From Hyphomicrobiales bacterium (GTDB taxonomy: Bacteria > Pseudomonadota > Alphaproteobacteria > Rhizobiales > Aestuariivirgaceae), in contig JAIBJH010000186.1 in NCBI GenBank assembly GCA_020029455.1, forward strand, positions 1 to 9,920: 9,920 nucleotides of DNA, written 5' to 3'. Positions 1 to 6,080 of this stretch are shown here, piece after piece (the first letter of the stretch is position 1; each line of letters starts with the position of its first letter). A program made the translations under genes and the position numbers. The notes under the pieces were generated by a model. The model saw only the letters and a program-made list of their open reading frames with translations. It searched no databases and was not told the origin of the DNA.

Positions 1-7
1 CCCACCC

Positions 8-26
8 GGCGCACAAGATGTGCGCC
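8..26. repeat. Short perfect palindrome (8-bp stem)
   Basis: Bases 8-15 (GGCGCACA) pair perfectly with 19-26 (TGTGCGCC) around a 3-nt loop. The hairpin is next to a second palindrome at 28-53 and downstream of the stop codon of the minus-strand GGDEF-EAL gene. No T-run follows on either strand, so a classical intrinsic terminator is not supported. It may be part of a dispersed intergenic palindrome. Confidence 0.5.
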
Positions 27-27
27 A

Positions 28-53
28 CCCTCCCCGCGCTGCGCGGGGGAGGG
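28..53. repeat. GC-rich imperfect palindrome, possible 3'-end hairpin
   Basis: CCCTCCCCGCG (28-38) pairs with CGCGGGGGAGGG (42-53) around a 3-nt loop, with one bulged G. It starts about 23 bp past the stop codon of the GGDEF-EAL gene and could form in the 3' end of that transcript. The C/T-rich, G/A-rich composition resembles the hairpin at 2189-2213, so both may belong to one family of dispersed repeats. There is no adjacent T-tract. Confidence 0.5.
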
Positions 54-75
54 AGAGTAAAACGGTTGTGCACTT

Positions 76-1494
76 CTAATCCGCCAGGCGCCGCTGGGCG
101 GGCAGTTCCAATGTGGTGACGCTCGCCTGCGGCCTCAGCTTTTCGGCAAAGCGCTTCATGATGATGGCGGCAACATCGGTTGCGGGAACGGGCCTTCCTG
201 TGAGGTAGCCCTGGATGTAGTTGCAATGATAGCCCTGCATCATCGCCGCCTGCATGGGCGTTTCAATGCCTTCGGCCGTGACCTTGAGACCGAGATTGCG
301 GCTCAGATCCATGATGGCGCCGATCATGCCACGCACCTTGGGCTGGTCTTCGGCGGCCTGCACGAAGGAGCGATCGATCTTCATCTTGGTGAAGGGGAAT
401 TTCCAGAGATAACTCAGGCTGGAATAGCCGGTGCCGAAATCGTCGAGCACGATGGCACAACCCATGTCGCGCAGGCCCTGGACCTGCGGATGAACCATCT
501 CCATGTCGCCCATCATGGTGCTTTCAGTGACTTCGATCTCGAGGCGATAAGCGGGGAGTGTCGAAAGTTCGAGGGCGTTATGAACGTCAGTCATCAGGCT
601 GCCGTCCAAGAACTGCTCGGGTGAAACGTTCACGGAGACGACAATATCTTGCGGCCAGTTGGCGGCGATGCGACAGGCTTCTGCCAATGCCCAGCCACCG
701 AGTTTGCCGATGAGACCTGCCGATTCAGCGGCAGGAATGAACTCTACTGGTGAGATCGTCCCCATGCGCGGATGATTGAGCCGCATCAAAGCCTCGAAGC
801 CCGCAAGCTCGCCCGTGTTGCAGTCGAAGAAAGGCTGGTAGTGGAGCGCGAGATGCTGGTGGTCGAGAGCATCCTGAAGGGCGACGACAACATCGGCCCT
901 GCGGCGTGTTGCTTCGGCAAGCGCCGGATTGAAGAAAGCATAGCCCGGCCCGCCACGCTCGCCCGCGGAACGGCAGGCAAGGCCCGCATGGACCAGAAGA
1001 GATTCCGCATCGTTCTCCGTCTTCGAACTCAACGCAACGCCCGCAGCGACCTCGACGGACACTTTCCTGTCAACCCAGTCGACCGGTTCCGATAATTTCT
1101 TGAGGGTGTTCTTGGCAAGCGTCAGAGCCGCCAGAGGATCGGAAATCTCCAGCATGAACAGTGCGAAGCTTTTGTAGTCGAGGCGGCAACAGAACTGGTC
1201 ATCGGTGGCGATATGGTTGAGGCGCGCGGCGAGCGAAGAGAGGAGATAGTCTGCAGCATGGCGGCCAAGAGCACCTGAGACGCGCGGCAGGCCGGAAACG
1301 GAAAACTCGATCAAGGCCGATTGTGGTGCATCTTCCTTGCGGGCTTTGAGCGCGGCGTCGACGCGGTTGATGAAAGCTGTGCGGTTGTAGAGGCCAGTCA
1401 GCTGGTCGAGCGTCAGGAGGCGCTCAACATCTCTCTCCAGCCGCGCTTTCTGCAAGCGCAACGCTTCAAGCTCGGCGCGTTGCTGCTGTTCCAT
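76..1494 (-). CDS. GGDEF-EAL protein: degenerate cyclase domain, intact c-di-GMP phosphodiesterase domain
   Basis: Predicted 472-residue cytoplasmic protein that probably hydrolyses cyclic di-GMP to pGpG. Residues 1-28 are a charged, helical, coiled-coil-like lead. A GGDEF-type domain follows (about 29-195, opening LTLDQLTGLYNR), but the position of the GG[D/E]EF signature reads RLDYKSF (104-110), so diguanylate cyclase activity is unlikely. The EAL domain (about 205-450) keeps its signatures: EAL at 234-236, SVNVSPEQF at 287, EVTES at 321, DDFGTGYSS at 351, KIDRSF at 372, AEGIET at 407 and QGYLTGRP at 428. These include the metal-binding and catalytic positions known for the family. No membrane segment or sensory domain is visible. 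The ATG at 1494 is the first possible start after an in-frame stop (1525-1527); no good Shine-Dalgarno sequence is seen. The gene is divergent from the CAP-domain gene across 65 bp that contains a CtrA-like motif. Confidence 0.92.
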   Translation of the reverse strand: MEQQQRAELEALRLQKARLERDVERLLTLDQLTGLYNRTAFINRVDAALKARKEDAPQSALIEFSVSGLPRVSGALGRHAADYLLSSLAARLNHIATDDQFCCRLDYKSFALFMLEISDPLAALTLAKNTLKKLSEPVDWVDRKVSVEVAAGVALSSKTENDAESLLVHAGLACRSAGERGGPGYAFFNPALAEATRRRADVVVALQDALDHQHLALHYQPFFDCNTGELAGFEALMRLNHPRMGTISPVEFIPAAESAGLIGKLGGWALAEACRIAANWPQDIVVSVNVSPEQFLDGSLMTDVHNALELSTLPAYRLEIEVTESTMMGDMEMVHPQVQGLRDMGCAIVLDDFGTGYSSLSYLWKFPFTKMKIDRSFVQAAEDQPKVRGMIGAIMDLSRNLGLKVTAEGIETPMQAAMMQGYHCNYIQGYLTGRPVPATDVAAIIMKRFAEKLRPQASVTTLELPAQRRLAD

Positions 1495-1548
1495 GGAAGT
1501 TGTAAATGCCGCCGGAGGTGTTGCCTAAACTCCCTGTTTCACGTCACT

Positions 1549-1556
1549 ATGGTTAA
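1549..1556 (-). promoter_or_regulatory. CtrA-type motif TTAACCAT in the divergent region
   Basis: The minus strand reads TTAACCAT, a motif reported for CtrA-controlled promoters in Caulobacter. It lies 54 bp upstream of the GGDEF-EAL start codon and just before the likely GTG start of the CAP gene, so it is better placed to act on the GGDEF-EAL promoter. The second TTAA half of a full site is missing. Assignment rests on motif and context only. Confidence 0.4.
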
Positions 1557-1559
1557 GAA

Positions 1560-2180
1560 GTGGTAAGCGAATTGAAAAAAGCCCCTATTTGCACAGTCAG
1601 ATCACTTGCCGGTTGCATTAGGGTGTGGCTCCTGGCGTTTATTTTCACGCTTTCACCGGCGGGTCTTGCGGATGCTGCGGAAGGCTACAAGGCCTTTGCG
1701 GAACGGATGGTGGCGCGGCCGCCACTAGGTGCAAAGGTCGCCGAAGATATCGAGCGTGCCATCTTGCAGTCCCTCAACAGCTACAGAGCTTCGAAGGGCA
1801 GGAAACCCTTGAAACGCGCCTCACCGGAACTGATCATGGCGGCGCGGGCGCAGGCCTTGGATCTCATGCAGACCAATTCCATGGGACATGGCGCCAGCAC
1901 GGGGCATAGTTTTGAATCGCGCATGCGGGCCATGATGGACGGCGCCATGTTCCTACCGGCCATGGCCGAGAACGCGGCACGCGACAGGCGCAAGGATGTG
2001 GACAATGCGGGGAAAGCACAGGGCCTTATGGCGCAATGGATCAAGAGTGGAAGCCACCGGAAGAACCTCACGAATCTCAGCTATGTGGCCGTGGCCATCG
2101 GCGCGGTGAAACGCGGCGATGAAGTTTACGCGGTGCAGATTTTTGTGGGACCTGAGACGAAGACGAATTTGTTTCGGTGA
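1560..2180 (+). CDS. Secreted CAP-domain (SCP/YkwD-like) protein
   Basis: Predicted exported protein of 206 residues. A basic N-terminus is followed by a hydrophobic segment (about 20-36) and a likely signal peptidase site after ADA near residue 39. The mature part is a CAP domain (about 63-198): LNSYRASKGRKPL at 72, a His in MGHGAS (H110), a Glu in AEN (E137), a His in SGSHRKNL (H166), and a C-terminal strand AVQIFVG. These His/Glu positions correspond to the CAP cleft residues. In bacteria such proteins are common in the envelope, but their biochemical role is mostly unknown. The start is uncertain: the longest frame opens with GTG at 1560, and TTG at 1572 is an alternative that keeps the signal peptide. 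The ATG at 1549 is out of frame and hits a stop at once. The gene is convergent with rpoH. Confidence 0.85.
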   Translation: MVSELKKAPICTVRSLAGCIRVWLLAFIFTLSPAGLADAAEGYKAFAERMVARPPLGAKVAEDIERAILQSLNSYRASKGRKPLKRASPELIMAARAQALDLMQTNSMGHGASTGHSFESRMRAMMDGAMFLPAMAENAARDRRKDVDNAGKAQGLMAQWIKSGSHRKNLTNLSYVAVAIGAVKRGDEVYAVQIFVGPETKTNLFR

Positions 2181-2188
2181 GACAAGTA

Positions 2189-2213
2189 CACCCCTCTCCA
2201 GAGGAGAAGGGTG
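2189..2213. terminator. Hairpin in the convergent gap, possible bidirectional terminator
   Basis: CACCCCTCTCC (2189-2199) pairs with GGAGAAGGGTG (2203-2213) around an AGA loop, with one mismatch. It sits between the stop codon of the CAP gene (2180) and that of rpoH (2245), where a two-way terminator is expected. On the plus strand only GTTT follows, so termination may be weak or Rho-assisted. A dispersed-repeat origin, as for 28-53, is an alternative. Confidence 0.45.
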
Positions 2214-2244
2214 GTTTGCATGGGATGACGAGTAGTGGGCTACG

Positions 2245-3165
2245 CTAAACCGCTGGAGCCTCAATGGCCTTGCGGGGCGAGGAAAGAGAGCGGCTCGCAG
2301 CATTGCGAACCGCTTTTTGCAGCTTCTCAAAAGCGCGCACTTCAATCTGGCGGATACGCTCACGCGAGACGCCGAATTCCTGTGAGAGGTCTTCCAGCGT
2401 TGCGGGGTCGTCCTGCAGCTTGCGCGCCTCAATCACACGGCGCTCGCGTTCAGTTAGCTTGCCCAAGGCCTCTTTCAGATAGCCGTTGCGCAGGTGGCTT
2501 TCTTCATTGCGCACAAGCACGTCTTCCTGACTGTCTGAGTCATCGACGAGAAAGTCCTGCCACTCGCTTTCGGCATCAGACTTGAGCGGCGCATTGAGCG
2601 AGGTGTCACCGCCGAGGCGGCGATTCATGGATACGACTTCCTCTTCATGCACGCCGAGGCGCTTGGCGATGTATTTCACCTGGTCTGGCTTGAGATCACC
2701 TTCCTCAAGGGCCTGAATCTGGCCCTTGATCTTGCGCAGGTTGAAGAACAGCTTTTTCTGGTTGGCGGTGGTGCCCATTTTCACGAGCGACCAGGAGCGC
2801 AGGATGAATTCCTGGATCGAGGCCTTGATCCACCACATGGCATAGGTTGCCAGCTTGAAACCGCGGTCTGGCTCAAATTTCTTGACGGCCTGCATGAGGC
2901 CGATGTTGCCTTCGGAAATCACTTCGCCAATGGGAAGCCCATAGCCGCGATAGCCCATGGCGATCTTGGCCACGAGGCGAAGGTGACTGGTGATGAGCTT
3001 GTGGGCGGCAGCGGTGTCGCCGTGCTCGCGCCAGCGCTTGCCCAGCATATATTCTTCTTCCGGCGCCAGCATCGGAAATTGCCGGATTTCCTGCATGTAG
3101 CGCTGCAGGCTCTCACCGCCGGAGGCAATTGCAGGCAGAGAAACAGCTTTAGCCATGTCTTTCAT
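2245..3165 (-). CDS. rpoH: RNA polymerase sigma factor RpoH (sigma-32)
   Basis: Heat-shock sigma factor of 306 residues, the normal length for the family. Region 1.2 starts around residue 19 (SLQRYMQEIRQFPML). Region 2 spans about 56-130, including GLMQAVKKFEPDRGFKLATY and the region 2.4 stretch AMWWIKASIQEF. The RpoH-specific box QKKLFFNLR is at 136-144 and separates RpoH from RpoD/RpoS-type factors. Region 4.2 with its helix-turn-helix is at 256-282 (TLEDLSQEFGVSRERIRQ). Two ATG codons are possible, at 3165 and 3156. AGGG with a 6-nt spacer favours 3165; the protein from 3156 (MAKAVSLP) also looks like family N-termini. The gene lies 70 bp downstream of rluD on the same strand and has a probable promoter of its own (3183-3214), which suggests autoregulated heat-shock expression plus possible read-through from rluD. 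Confidence 0.96.
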   Translation of the reverse strand: MKDMAKAVSLPAIASGGESLQRYMQEIRQFPMLAPEEEYMLGKRWREHGDTAAAHKLITSHLRLVAKIAMGYRGYGLPIGEVISEGNIGLMQAVKKFEPDRGFKLATYAMWWIKASIQEFILRSWSLVKMGTTANQKKLFFNLRKIKGQIQALEEGDLKPDQVKYIAKRLGVHEEEVVSMNRRLGGDTSLNAPLKSDAESEWQDFLVDDSDSQEDVLVRNEESHLRNGYLKEALGKLTERERRVIEARKLQDDPATLEDLSQEFGVSRERIRQIEVRAFEKLQKAVRNAASRSLSSPRKAIEAPAV

Positions 3166-3182
3166 TTCCTTTCCCTAGTCCT

Positions 3183-3214
3183 CACATATAGGGAGGGCTT
3201 TTTGGGGTTTAAAG
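3183..3214 (-). promoter_or_regulatory. Predicted sigma-32-type promoter of rpoH
   Basis: On the minus strand CTTTAAA (3214-3208) is followed, 18 nt after its CTTT, by CCTATATGTG (3192-3183). The alphaproteobacterial heat-shock promoter consensus as I recall it is CTTG-N17/18-CYTATNTNNG: the -10 part matches at every fixed position and the -35 part at three of four. Transcription would start around 3177, giving a very short leader that still holds the AGGGAAAGG ribosome-binding region. This implies that RpoH drives its own gene. Confidence 0.55.
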
Positions 3215-3235
3215 ATACTGAAGATGATACAGTTT

Positions 3236-4240
3236 CTACGGACTGTGACCAACGCCGGATGAGAGGCGCAGTTCCTGGTGAAGTTGCGACAGGTTTTCCG
3301 GCAAGCTGGTCTCAAATCGCATGGGCTGGCCCGTCACCGGGTGTTCGAAGGCCAGAACGTAGGCGTGTAATGCCTGTCTTTTCAATGTGTTAAGAACGGC
3401 TTGGGCGGCGGGCGACAAGCGTGTGGCCGCTGATTTAAAGCCCCCACCATAAGTTGCATCCCCCAGCAGCGGATGGCCGGTATGCGCCATGTGCACGCGG
3501 ATTTGATGGGTGCGGCCTGTCTCCAGACGGCATTCAACGAGGCTGCAGGCGTCGCGGAAGCTTTCCAGTACCTTGTAGTGGGTGATGGCCTCACGGGCAT
3601 CGTCGCGGCGGGAAACGGCCATCTTCTGGCGGTTTGCGGTTGAGCGGCCGATGCCCGTCACAATGGTGCCGGACTTTCTTTCAGGAACATCCCAGACAAA
3701 GGCGAGGTAAGCGCGTTCCAGCCTGCCATCGCGGCCGTGGGCGGCAAACTGCTGCGACAGTCCCTTGTGAGCCTCATCTGTCTTGGCGACCACCAGAATG
3801 CCGGAGGTATCCTTGTCGAGACGATGAACGATGCCGGGTCTCTTGACGCCGCCGATGCCGGAGAGCTCTTCGCCGCAATGGGCGAGGAGGGCGTTCACAA
3901 GCGTTCCCGTGGCATGGCCTGCCGCCGGATGCACAACTAGCCCTGCGGGCTTATTGAGAACGATGAGGTGGCGGTCCTCAAAAAGGATGTCGAGTGGGAT
4001 ATGCTCTGCCGCCGGGGCTGCAGACTCTGCCTCCGGAACGTCAACCGTCATATGCTGGCCGGACCTCACTTTGAAGCCCGGGTCATCGACAATGCGGCCT
4101 TCAACGCGCACTTGTCCTGTCGCGATCAGCCGTTGAAAGCGGGCGCGGCTGATGGCGGCATGAAGGCGTGCCAGTGTGCGATCGAGGCGGCCATCCTCCA
4201 CGGCGACAAGGTGCAAAGTTTCTATTGTCATGTCCTGCAT
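3236..4240 (-). CDS. rluD: RluD-family 23S rRNA pseudouridine synthase (RluA/RluC/RluD class)
   Basis: Predicted enzyme of 334 residues that isomerises uridine to pseudouridine in large-subunit rRNA; the layout is that of RluD, which acts on helix 69 of 23S rRNA. An S4 RNA-binding domain (about 10-75) precedes the catalytic domain (about 85-300). The signature RPGIVHRLDKDTSGILVV holds the catalytic Asp (D142 from this start); GRTHQIRVHMAHTGHPLLGD follows at about 242. The frame is open up to a TTG at 4276, but the tRNA-Glu promoter (4271-4299) overlaps that extension, so I start at the ATG at 4240; the ATG at 4231 (MTIETLHLV) is equally possible, and neither has a clear Shine-Dalgarno sequence. 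The exact paralogue cannot be fixed from sequence alone. rpoH follows on the same strand after 70 bp. Confidence 0.9.
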   Translation of the reverse strand: MQDMTIETLHLVAVEDGRLDRTLARLHAAISRARFQRLIATGQVRVEGRIVDDPGFKVRSGQHMTVDVPEAESAAPAAEHIPLDILFEDRHLIVLNKPAGLVVHPAAGHATGTLVNALLAHCGEELSGIGGVKRPGIVHRLDKDTSGILVVAKTDEAHKGLSQQFAAHGRDGRLERAYLAFVWDVPERKSGTIVTGIGRSTANRQKMAVSRRDDAREAITHYKVLESFRDACSLVECRLETGRTHQIRVHMAHTGHPLLGDATYGGGFKSAATRLSPAAQAVLNTLKRQALHAYVLAFEHPVTGQPMRFETSLPENLSQLHQELRLSSGVGHSP

Positions 4241-4270
4241 CTTGTCGAAATTCGTGGGCGAGCGCCATGC

Positions 4271-4299
4271 TTGCAATCGCCGCCGGGCTTCCTCTATAG
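4271..4299 (+). promoter_or_regulatory. Predicted sigma-70-type promoter of the tRNA-Glu gene
   Basis: TTGCAA (4271-4276), a 17-nt spacer and CTATAG (4294-4299) fit the alphaproteobacterial housekeeping promoter (CTTGAC, CTATAT). Transcription would start about 6-7 nt later, near 4306, just before the mature tRNA 5' end at 4312. The element lies upstream of the chosen rluD start and argues against the longer TTG-initiated rluD frame. Confidence 0.55.
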
Positions 4300-4311
4300 C
4301 CTTGTGCGAGA

Positions 4312-4386
4312 GCTCCCTTCGTCTATCGGTTAGGACGGCAGCCTCTCACGTTGCAAAGGCGGGTTCGATTCCCGCAGGGAGCGCCA
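4312..4386 (+). tRNA. tRNA-Glu, anticodon CTC
   Basis: Full cloverleaf. The acceptor stem GCTCCCT (4312-4318) pairs with AGGGAGC (4376-4382), with discriminator G and an encoded CCA (4384-4386). The D arm contains GGTTAGGA. The anticodon stem GCAGC/GTTGC has one G-U pair and encloses the loop CTCTCAC, so the anticodon is CTC, reading GAG (glutamate). The T arm is GCGGG-TTCGATT-CCCGC. The sequence follows the bacterial tRNA-Glu pattern (CTTCGTCTA near the 5' end). The gene is divergent from rluD. A run of six T at 4430-4435 downstream could help end transcription, but no solid hairpin precedes it. Confidence 0.95.
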
Positions 4387-4406
4387 GCCAAACATTGCTG
4401 CAGACT

Positions 4407-5058
4407 TCACGCCTTTTGCAGGCTGCGGATTTTTTCGGTGAGCGAGAGGACATTGGTGATGCCCTTGGCTTTCATCGCCGGCATGGGAAGGAACGAACAT
4501 CGCGACTATTTCGCGCAATGCCTGAATTTCCGTCTCGAAGTTTTTGATCTTCAGGCGGTTTTCCATGAGATTTTTCTGCAGTTCGAGGGCGGCCTTGCGT
4601 TCACTTTGGGTTTCAAGATTACTGTCCGTCGCCTTGGTCCAGGCCTCGTTGATGGCGCGGACGTTGTCTTCGATCTGGGTTTTCAACAATGCCACTTGGG
4701 CCTGCAGTTCGGTGTTAGCGGCGCGCATTCTCTCCGTCTCAGCCTGGCTTGCCTTGAGGCTGGCGTTCAAGTCGAGCACTCGGTTGCGGTTGCGCGCCAC
4801 TTCCGCCATCTGCTCGGCCATGCGCATCTTGAGGTCGGTGGCGCCGGTTTCCACGCGCTTGGTCAACATGGCGCGTTCAGCCCGGAGCGTGTCGCGCTCG
4901 GCCTGAAGGTCAAGGATTGTGTTGGGGACGCTGCGCTTGCCTTTCCAGCCGCTCCAATGGCCGATGGCGCTCCACAGTGACCGGCCAAACAGCAGGATGA
5001 CGAGCAGTGCTGAGCAGAAACCCAGTGCAAAAACCATCACCGTCTCGGTCTGAGACAT
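4407..5058 (-). CDS. Membrane-anchored coiled-coil protein, apparently frameshifted near its 3' end
   Basis: I do not recognise a named family. From the ATG at 5058 (GGTGGAG just upstream) the protein has one N-terminal membrane segment (about residues 6-25, VMVFALGFCSALLVILLFG). A long Glu/Lys/Ala/Leu-rich region with coiled-coil character follows (about 48-190), probably cytoplasmic. As written, the frame continues to a stop at 4330 and ends antisense through the tRNA-Glu gene (RSLRESNPPLQRERLPS), an improbable C-terminus. The +1 frame instead gives MPAMKAKG through EKIRSLQKA and stops at 4407-4409, 20 bp before the tRNA. G or C fills the third codon position in 20 of 25 codons in that frame, against 10 of 25 in the running frame. 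A stop at 4506-4508 in the +1 frame places the shift between about 4484 and 4505; one surplus base, for example in CCC at 4485-4487, would explain it. The restored protein has about 216 residues. This is either a sequencing error or a real lesion. Confidence 0.75.
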
Positions 5059-5081
5059 TACTCCACCACTCAATCAGACAG

Positions 5082-5100
5082 CACGAACAACTCGTTCGTG
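5082..5100. other. Perfect 7-bp hairpin upstream of the membrane coiled-coil gene
   Basis: CACGAAC (5082-5088) and GTTCGTG (5094-5100) form an inverted repeat around AACTC, ending 23 bp upstream of the ATG at 5058. It could be an operator or a 5'-leader hairpin. The rest of 5059-5330 holds no credible gene; it contains two copies of TTAACGTG about 40 bp apart and nothing else I can assign. Confidence 0.35.
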
Positions 5101-5330
5101 TACTGCAGACAACCGCCCACTCGCGCGCGACGCTAGACGAATTAAGTGATTTGCGGAAGGCCGCGGGAGCCTTCGTGGCAGAAAGTTGACAGAAATATTT
5201 AACGTGCAGGTGGGTGCCGTGTTGGCTTACTCGCTGAGATGCTTAACGTGACATCAGAGCTTCGTGGCGCAACTGCGTGGACTGCAAGGGAAAATGACTC
5301 GCGCGACAGTTTTTGCGGCGGGAATGACGC

Positions 5331-5930
5331 TCAGAATGGATTCCAGGTCGGACGGCGCGTGTATTTGAGGTAGCCGATGTTGGCGCCGAGCCGCGCGCCG
5401 ACGCCGGTACGGATAGGTGCAAGCGTGACATCTTGATGCTTCTGGAAATTCACGCCGACACCGCCGACAAGATAGGCAGAGCCTTCGACGCCGGCAAATC
5501 TCTCATGCATGTCATCTGGTGACTGCGAGCCATAGACTAGCGTCATGACGCGTGAACCGTTGCCGCCGAAATCCCAACCGATGGAGGGGCCCTGCCAGTA
5601 GATGCGCTCGGTCGTGCCATCCTTGTAGTAGATGGTGCCCTCGCCAAAGCGCAGGCCCCCCACAAAGGCCCCGGAGCCTTCTTCGCCAACGATATAGGCG
5701 GTGGGTTCACCCTGATTCTGGAAGATATATTCGACTGCCTGGCCGAGGCCGCGGCTGGTTTTGCCGAAGAACTGGTGGCCCTGCGCCATAATTTCCTCGG
5801 GTGAATAGGTTTCGGTGGAGCGTTGCGAGGCCTTGGAAACGCTGCCAGTGGTCTGGGCGAGGGCAGGTGCTGTCGCGCCCACGGTTCCCAGGAGGAGTGC
5901 GATTGTTGCTGCCTTGAGTAGGTTCTTCAT
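5331..5930 (-). CDS. eipA: DUF1134 / EipA-family periplasmic envelope protein
   Basis: Predicted periplasmic protein of 199 residues. A Sec signal peptide (1-25) ends in APALA with likely cleavage before QTTG. The mature part is a DUF1134 domain: TYSPEEIMAQGHQFFGKTSRGLG (about 41-63), a glycine-rich stretch AFVGGLRFGEG (88-98), GPSIGWDFGGNGSR (114-127), GSAYLVGGVGVNFQ (150-163) and the conserved end LAPIRTGVGARLGANIGYLKY with TWNPF last. In Brucella abortus the homologue EipA is a small periplasmic beta-barrel needed for envelope stress resistance, and its gene is controlled by CtrA; a similar role is inferred here. The ATG at 5930 has a good AGGGGAA six bases upstream. The gene lies 150 bp downstream of cysQ on the same strand, with CtrA-like motifs in the gap, so it probably has its own promoter. 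Confidence 0.9.
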   Translation of the reverse strand: MKNLLKAATIALLLGTVGATAPALAQTTGSVSKASQRSTETYSPEEIMAQGHQFFGKTSRGLGQAVEYIFQNQGEPTAYIVGEEGSGAFVGGLRFGEGTIYYKDGTTERIYWQGPSIGWDFGGNGSRVMTLVYGSQSPDDMHERFAGVEGSAYLVGGVGVNFQKHQDVTLAPIRTGVGARLGANIGYLKYTRRPTWNPF

Positions 5931-6011
5931 GGCGTTCCCCTATGCGTACCCACGAACTGGGCCTAGCAAATCCTTTACTGCTGGCCAAGTTTGGGCAAGA
6001 TTCCGTCCTTT

Positions 6012-6052
6012 CTTTGTTTAACCATCGGCTGCTTACGGCTTGGTTAACAAAG
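6012..6052. repeat. Inverted repeat upstream of eipA that holds two opposed CtrA-like motifs
   Basis: The left arm CTTTGTTTAACCA (6012-6024) and right arm TGGTTAACAAAG (6041-6052) are complementary except for one extra T, around a 16-nt spacer. The plus strand has TTAACCAT at 6018-6025 and the minus strand TTAACCAA at 6048-6041. The arms could form a stem in RNA between cysQ and eipA, but no T-run follows on the minus strand, so protein binding seems likelier than termination. Confidence 0.5.
6033..6047 (-). promoter_or_regulatory. Near-consensus CtrA box upstream of eipA
   Basis: In the eipA direction the sequence is TTAACCAAGCCGTAA, which is TTAA-N7-GTAA: seven of the eight conserved bases of the TTAA-N7-TTAA CtrA site. 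It lies about 103-117 bp upstream of the start codon. Control of eipA by CtrA is reported in Brucella, which supports the call. A possible promoter nearer the gene is CTTGGC-N17-CTAGGC, about 31 bp before the ATG. Confidence 0.5.
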
Positions 6053-6080
6053 CCCCAATGTGCTTGTGCGCTGCAGCGCG

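Noticed and set aside
226..624. A 132-codon plus-strand frame opposite the EAL domain
   Set aside because: It is a shadow of the EAL-coding strand, which carries all conserved motifs.
2647..3393. A 248-codon plus-strand frame opposite rpoH
   Set aside because: It is the complement of a clearly recognisable rpoH and has no domain or ribosome-binding support.
4312..4386. tRNA as an integration site for a mobile element
   Set aside because: No integrase and no direct repeat of the tRNA 3' end is seen in the window; both flanks are chromosomal-type genes.
4387..4436. Intrinsic terminator after tRNA-Glu with the T-run at 4430-4435
   Set aside because: The preceding sequence forms only short or bulged stems, and the T-run is also coding on the other strand.
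4351..4980. A 209-codon open frame on the plus strand starting inside the tRNA
   Set aside because: It is antisense to the membrane coiled-coil gene, starts inside the tRNA-Glu, and has composition typical of a shadow frame.
5082..5100. LexA (SOS) operator candidate GAAC-N5-GTTC
   Set aside because: Alphaproteobacterial LexA sites are direct repeats GTTC-N7-GTTC and the Gram-positive box has a 4-nt spacer, so neither fits.
6068..6079. Perfect 12-bp palindrome GCGCTGCAGCGC just after the cysQ stop codon
   Set aside because: It has no loop for an RNA hairpin and no T-run; a palindrome of this composition is plausible by chance in GC-rich DNA.
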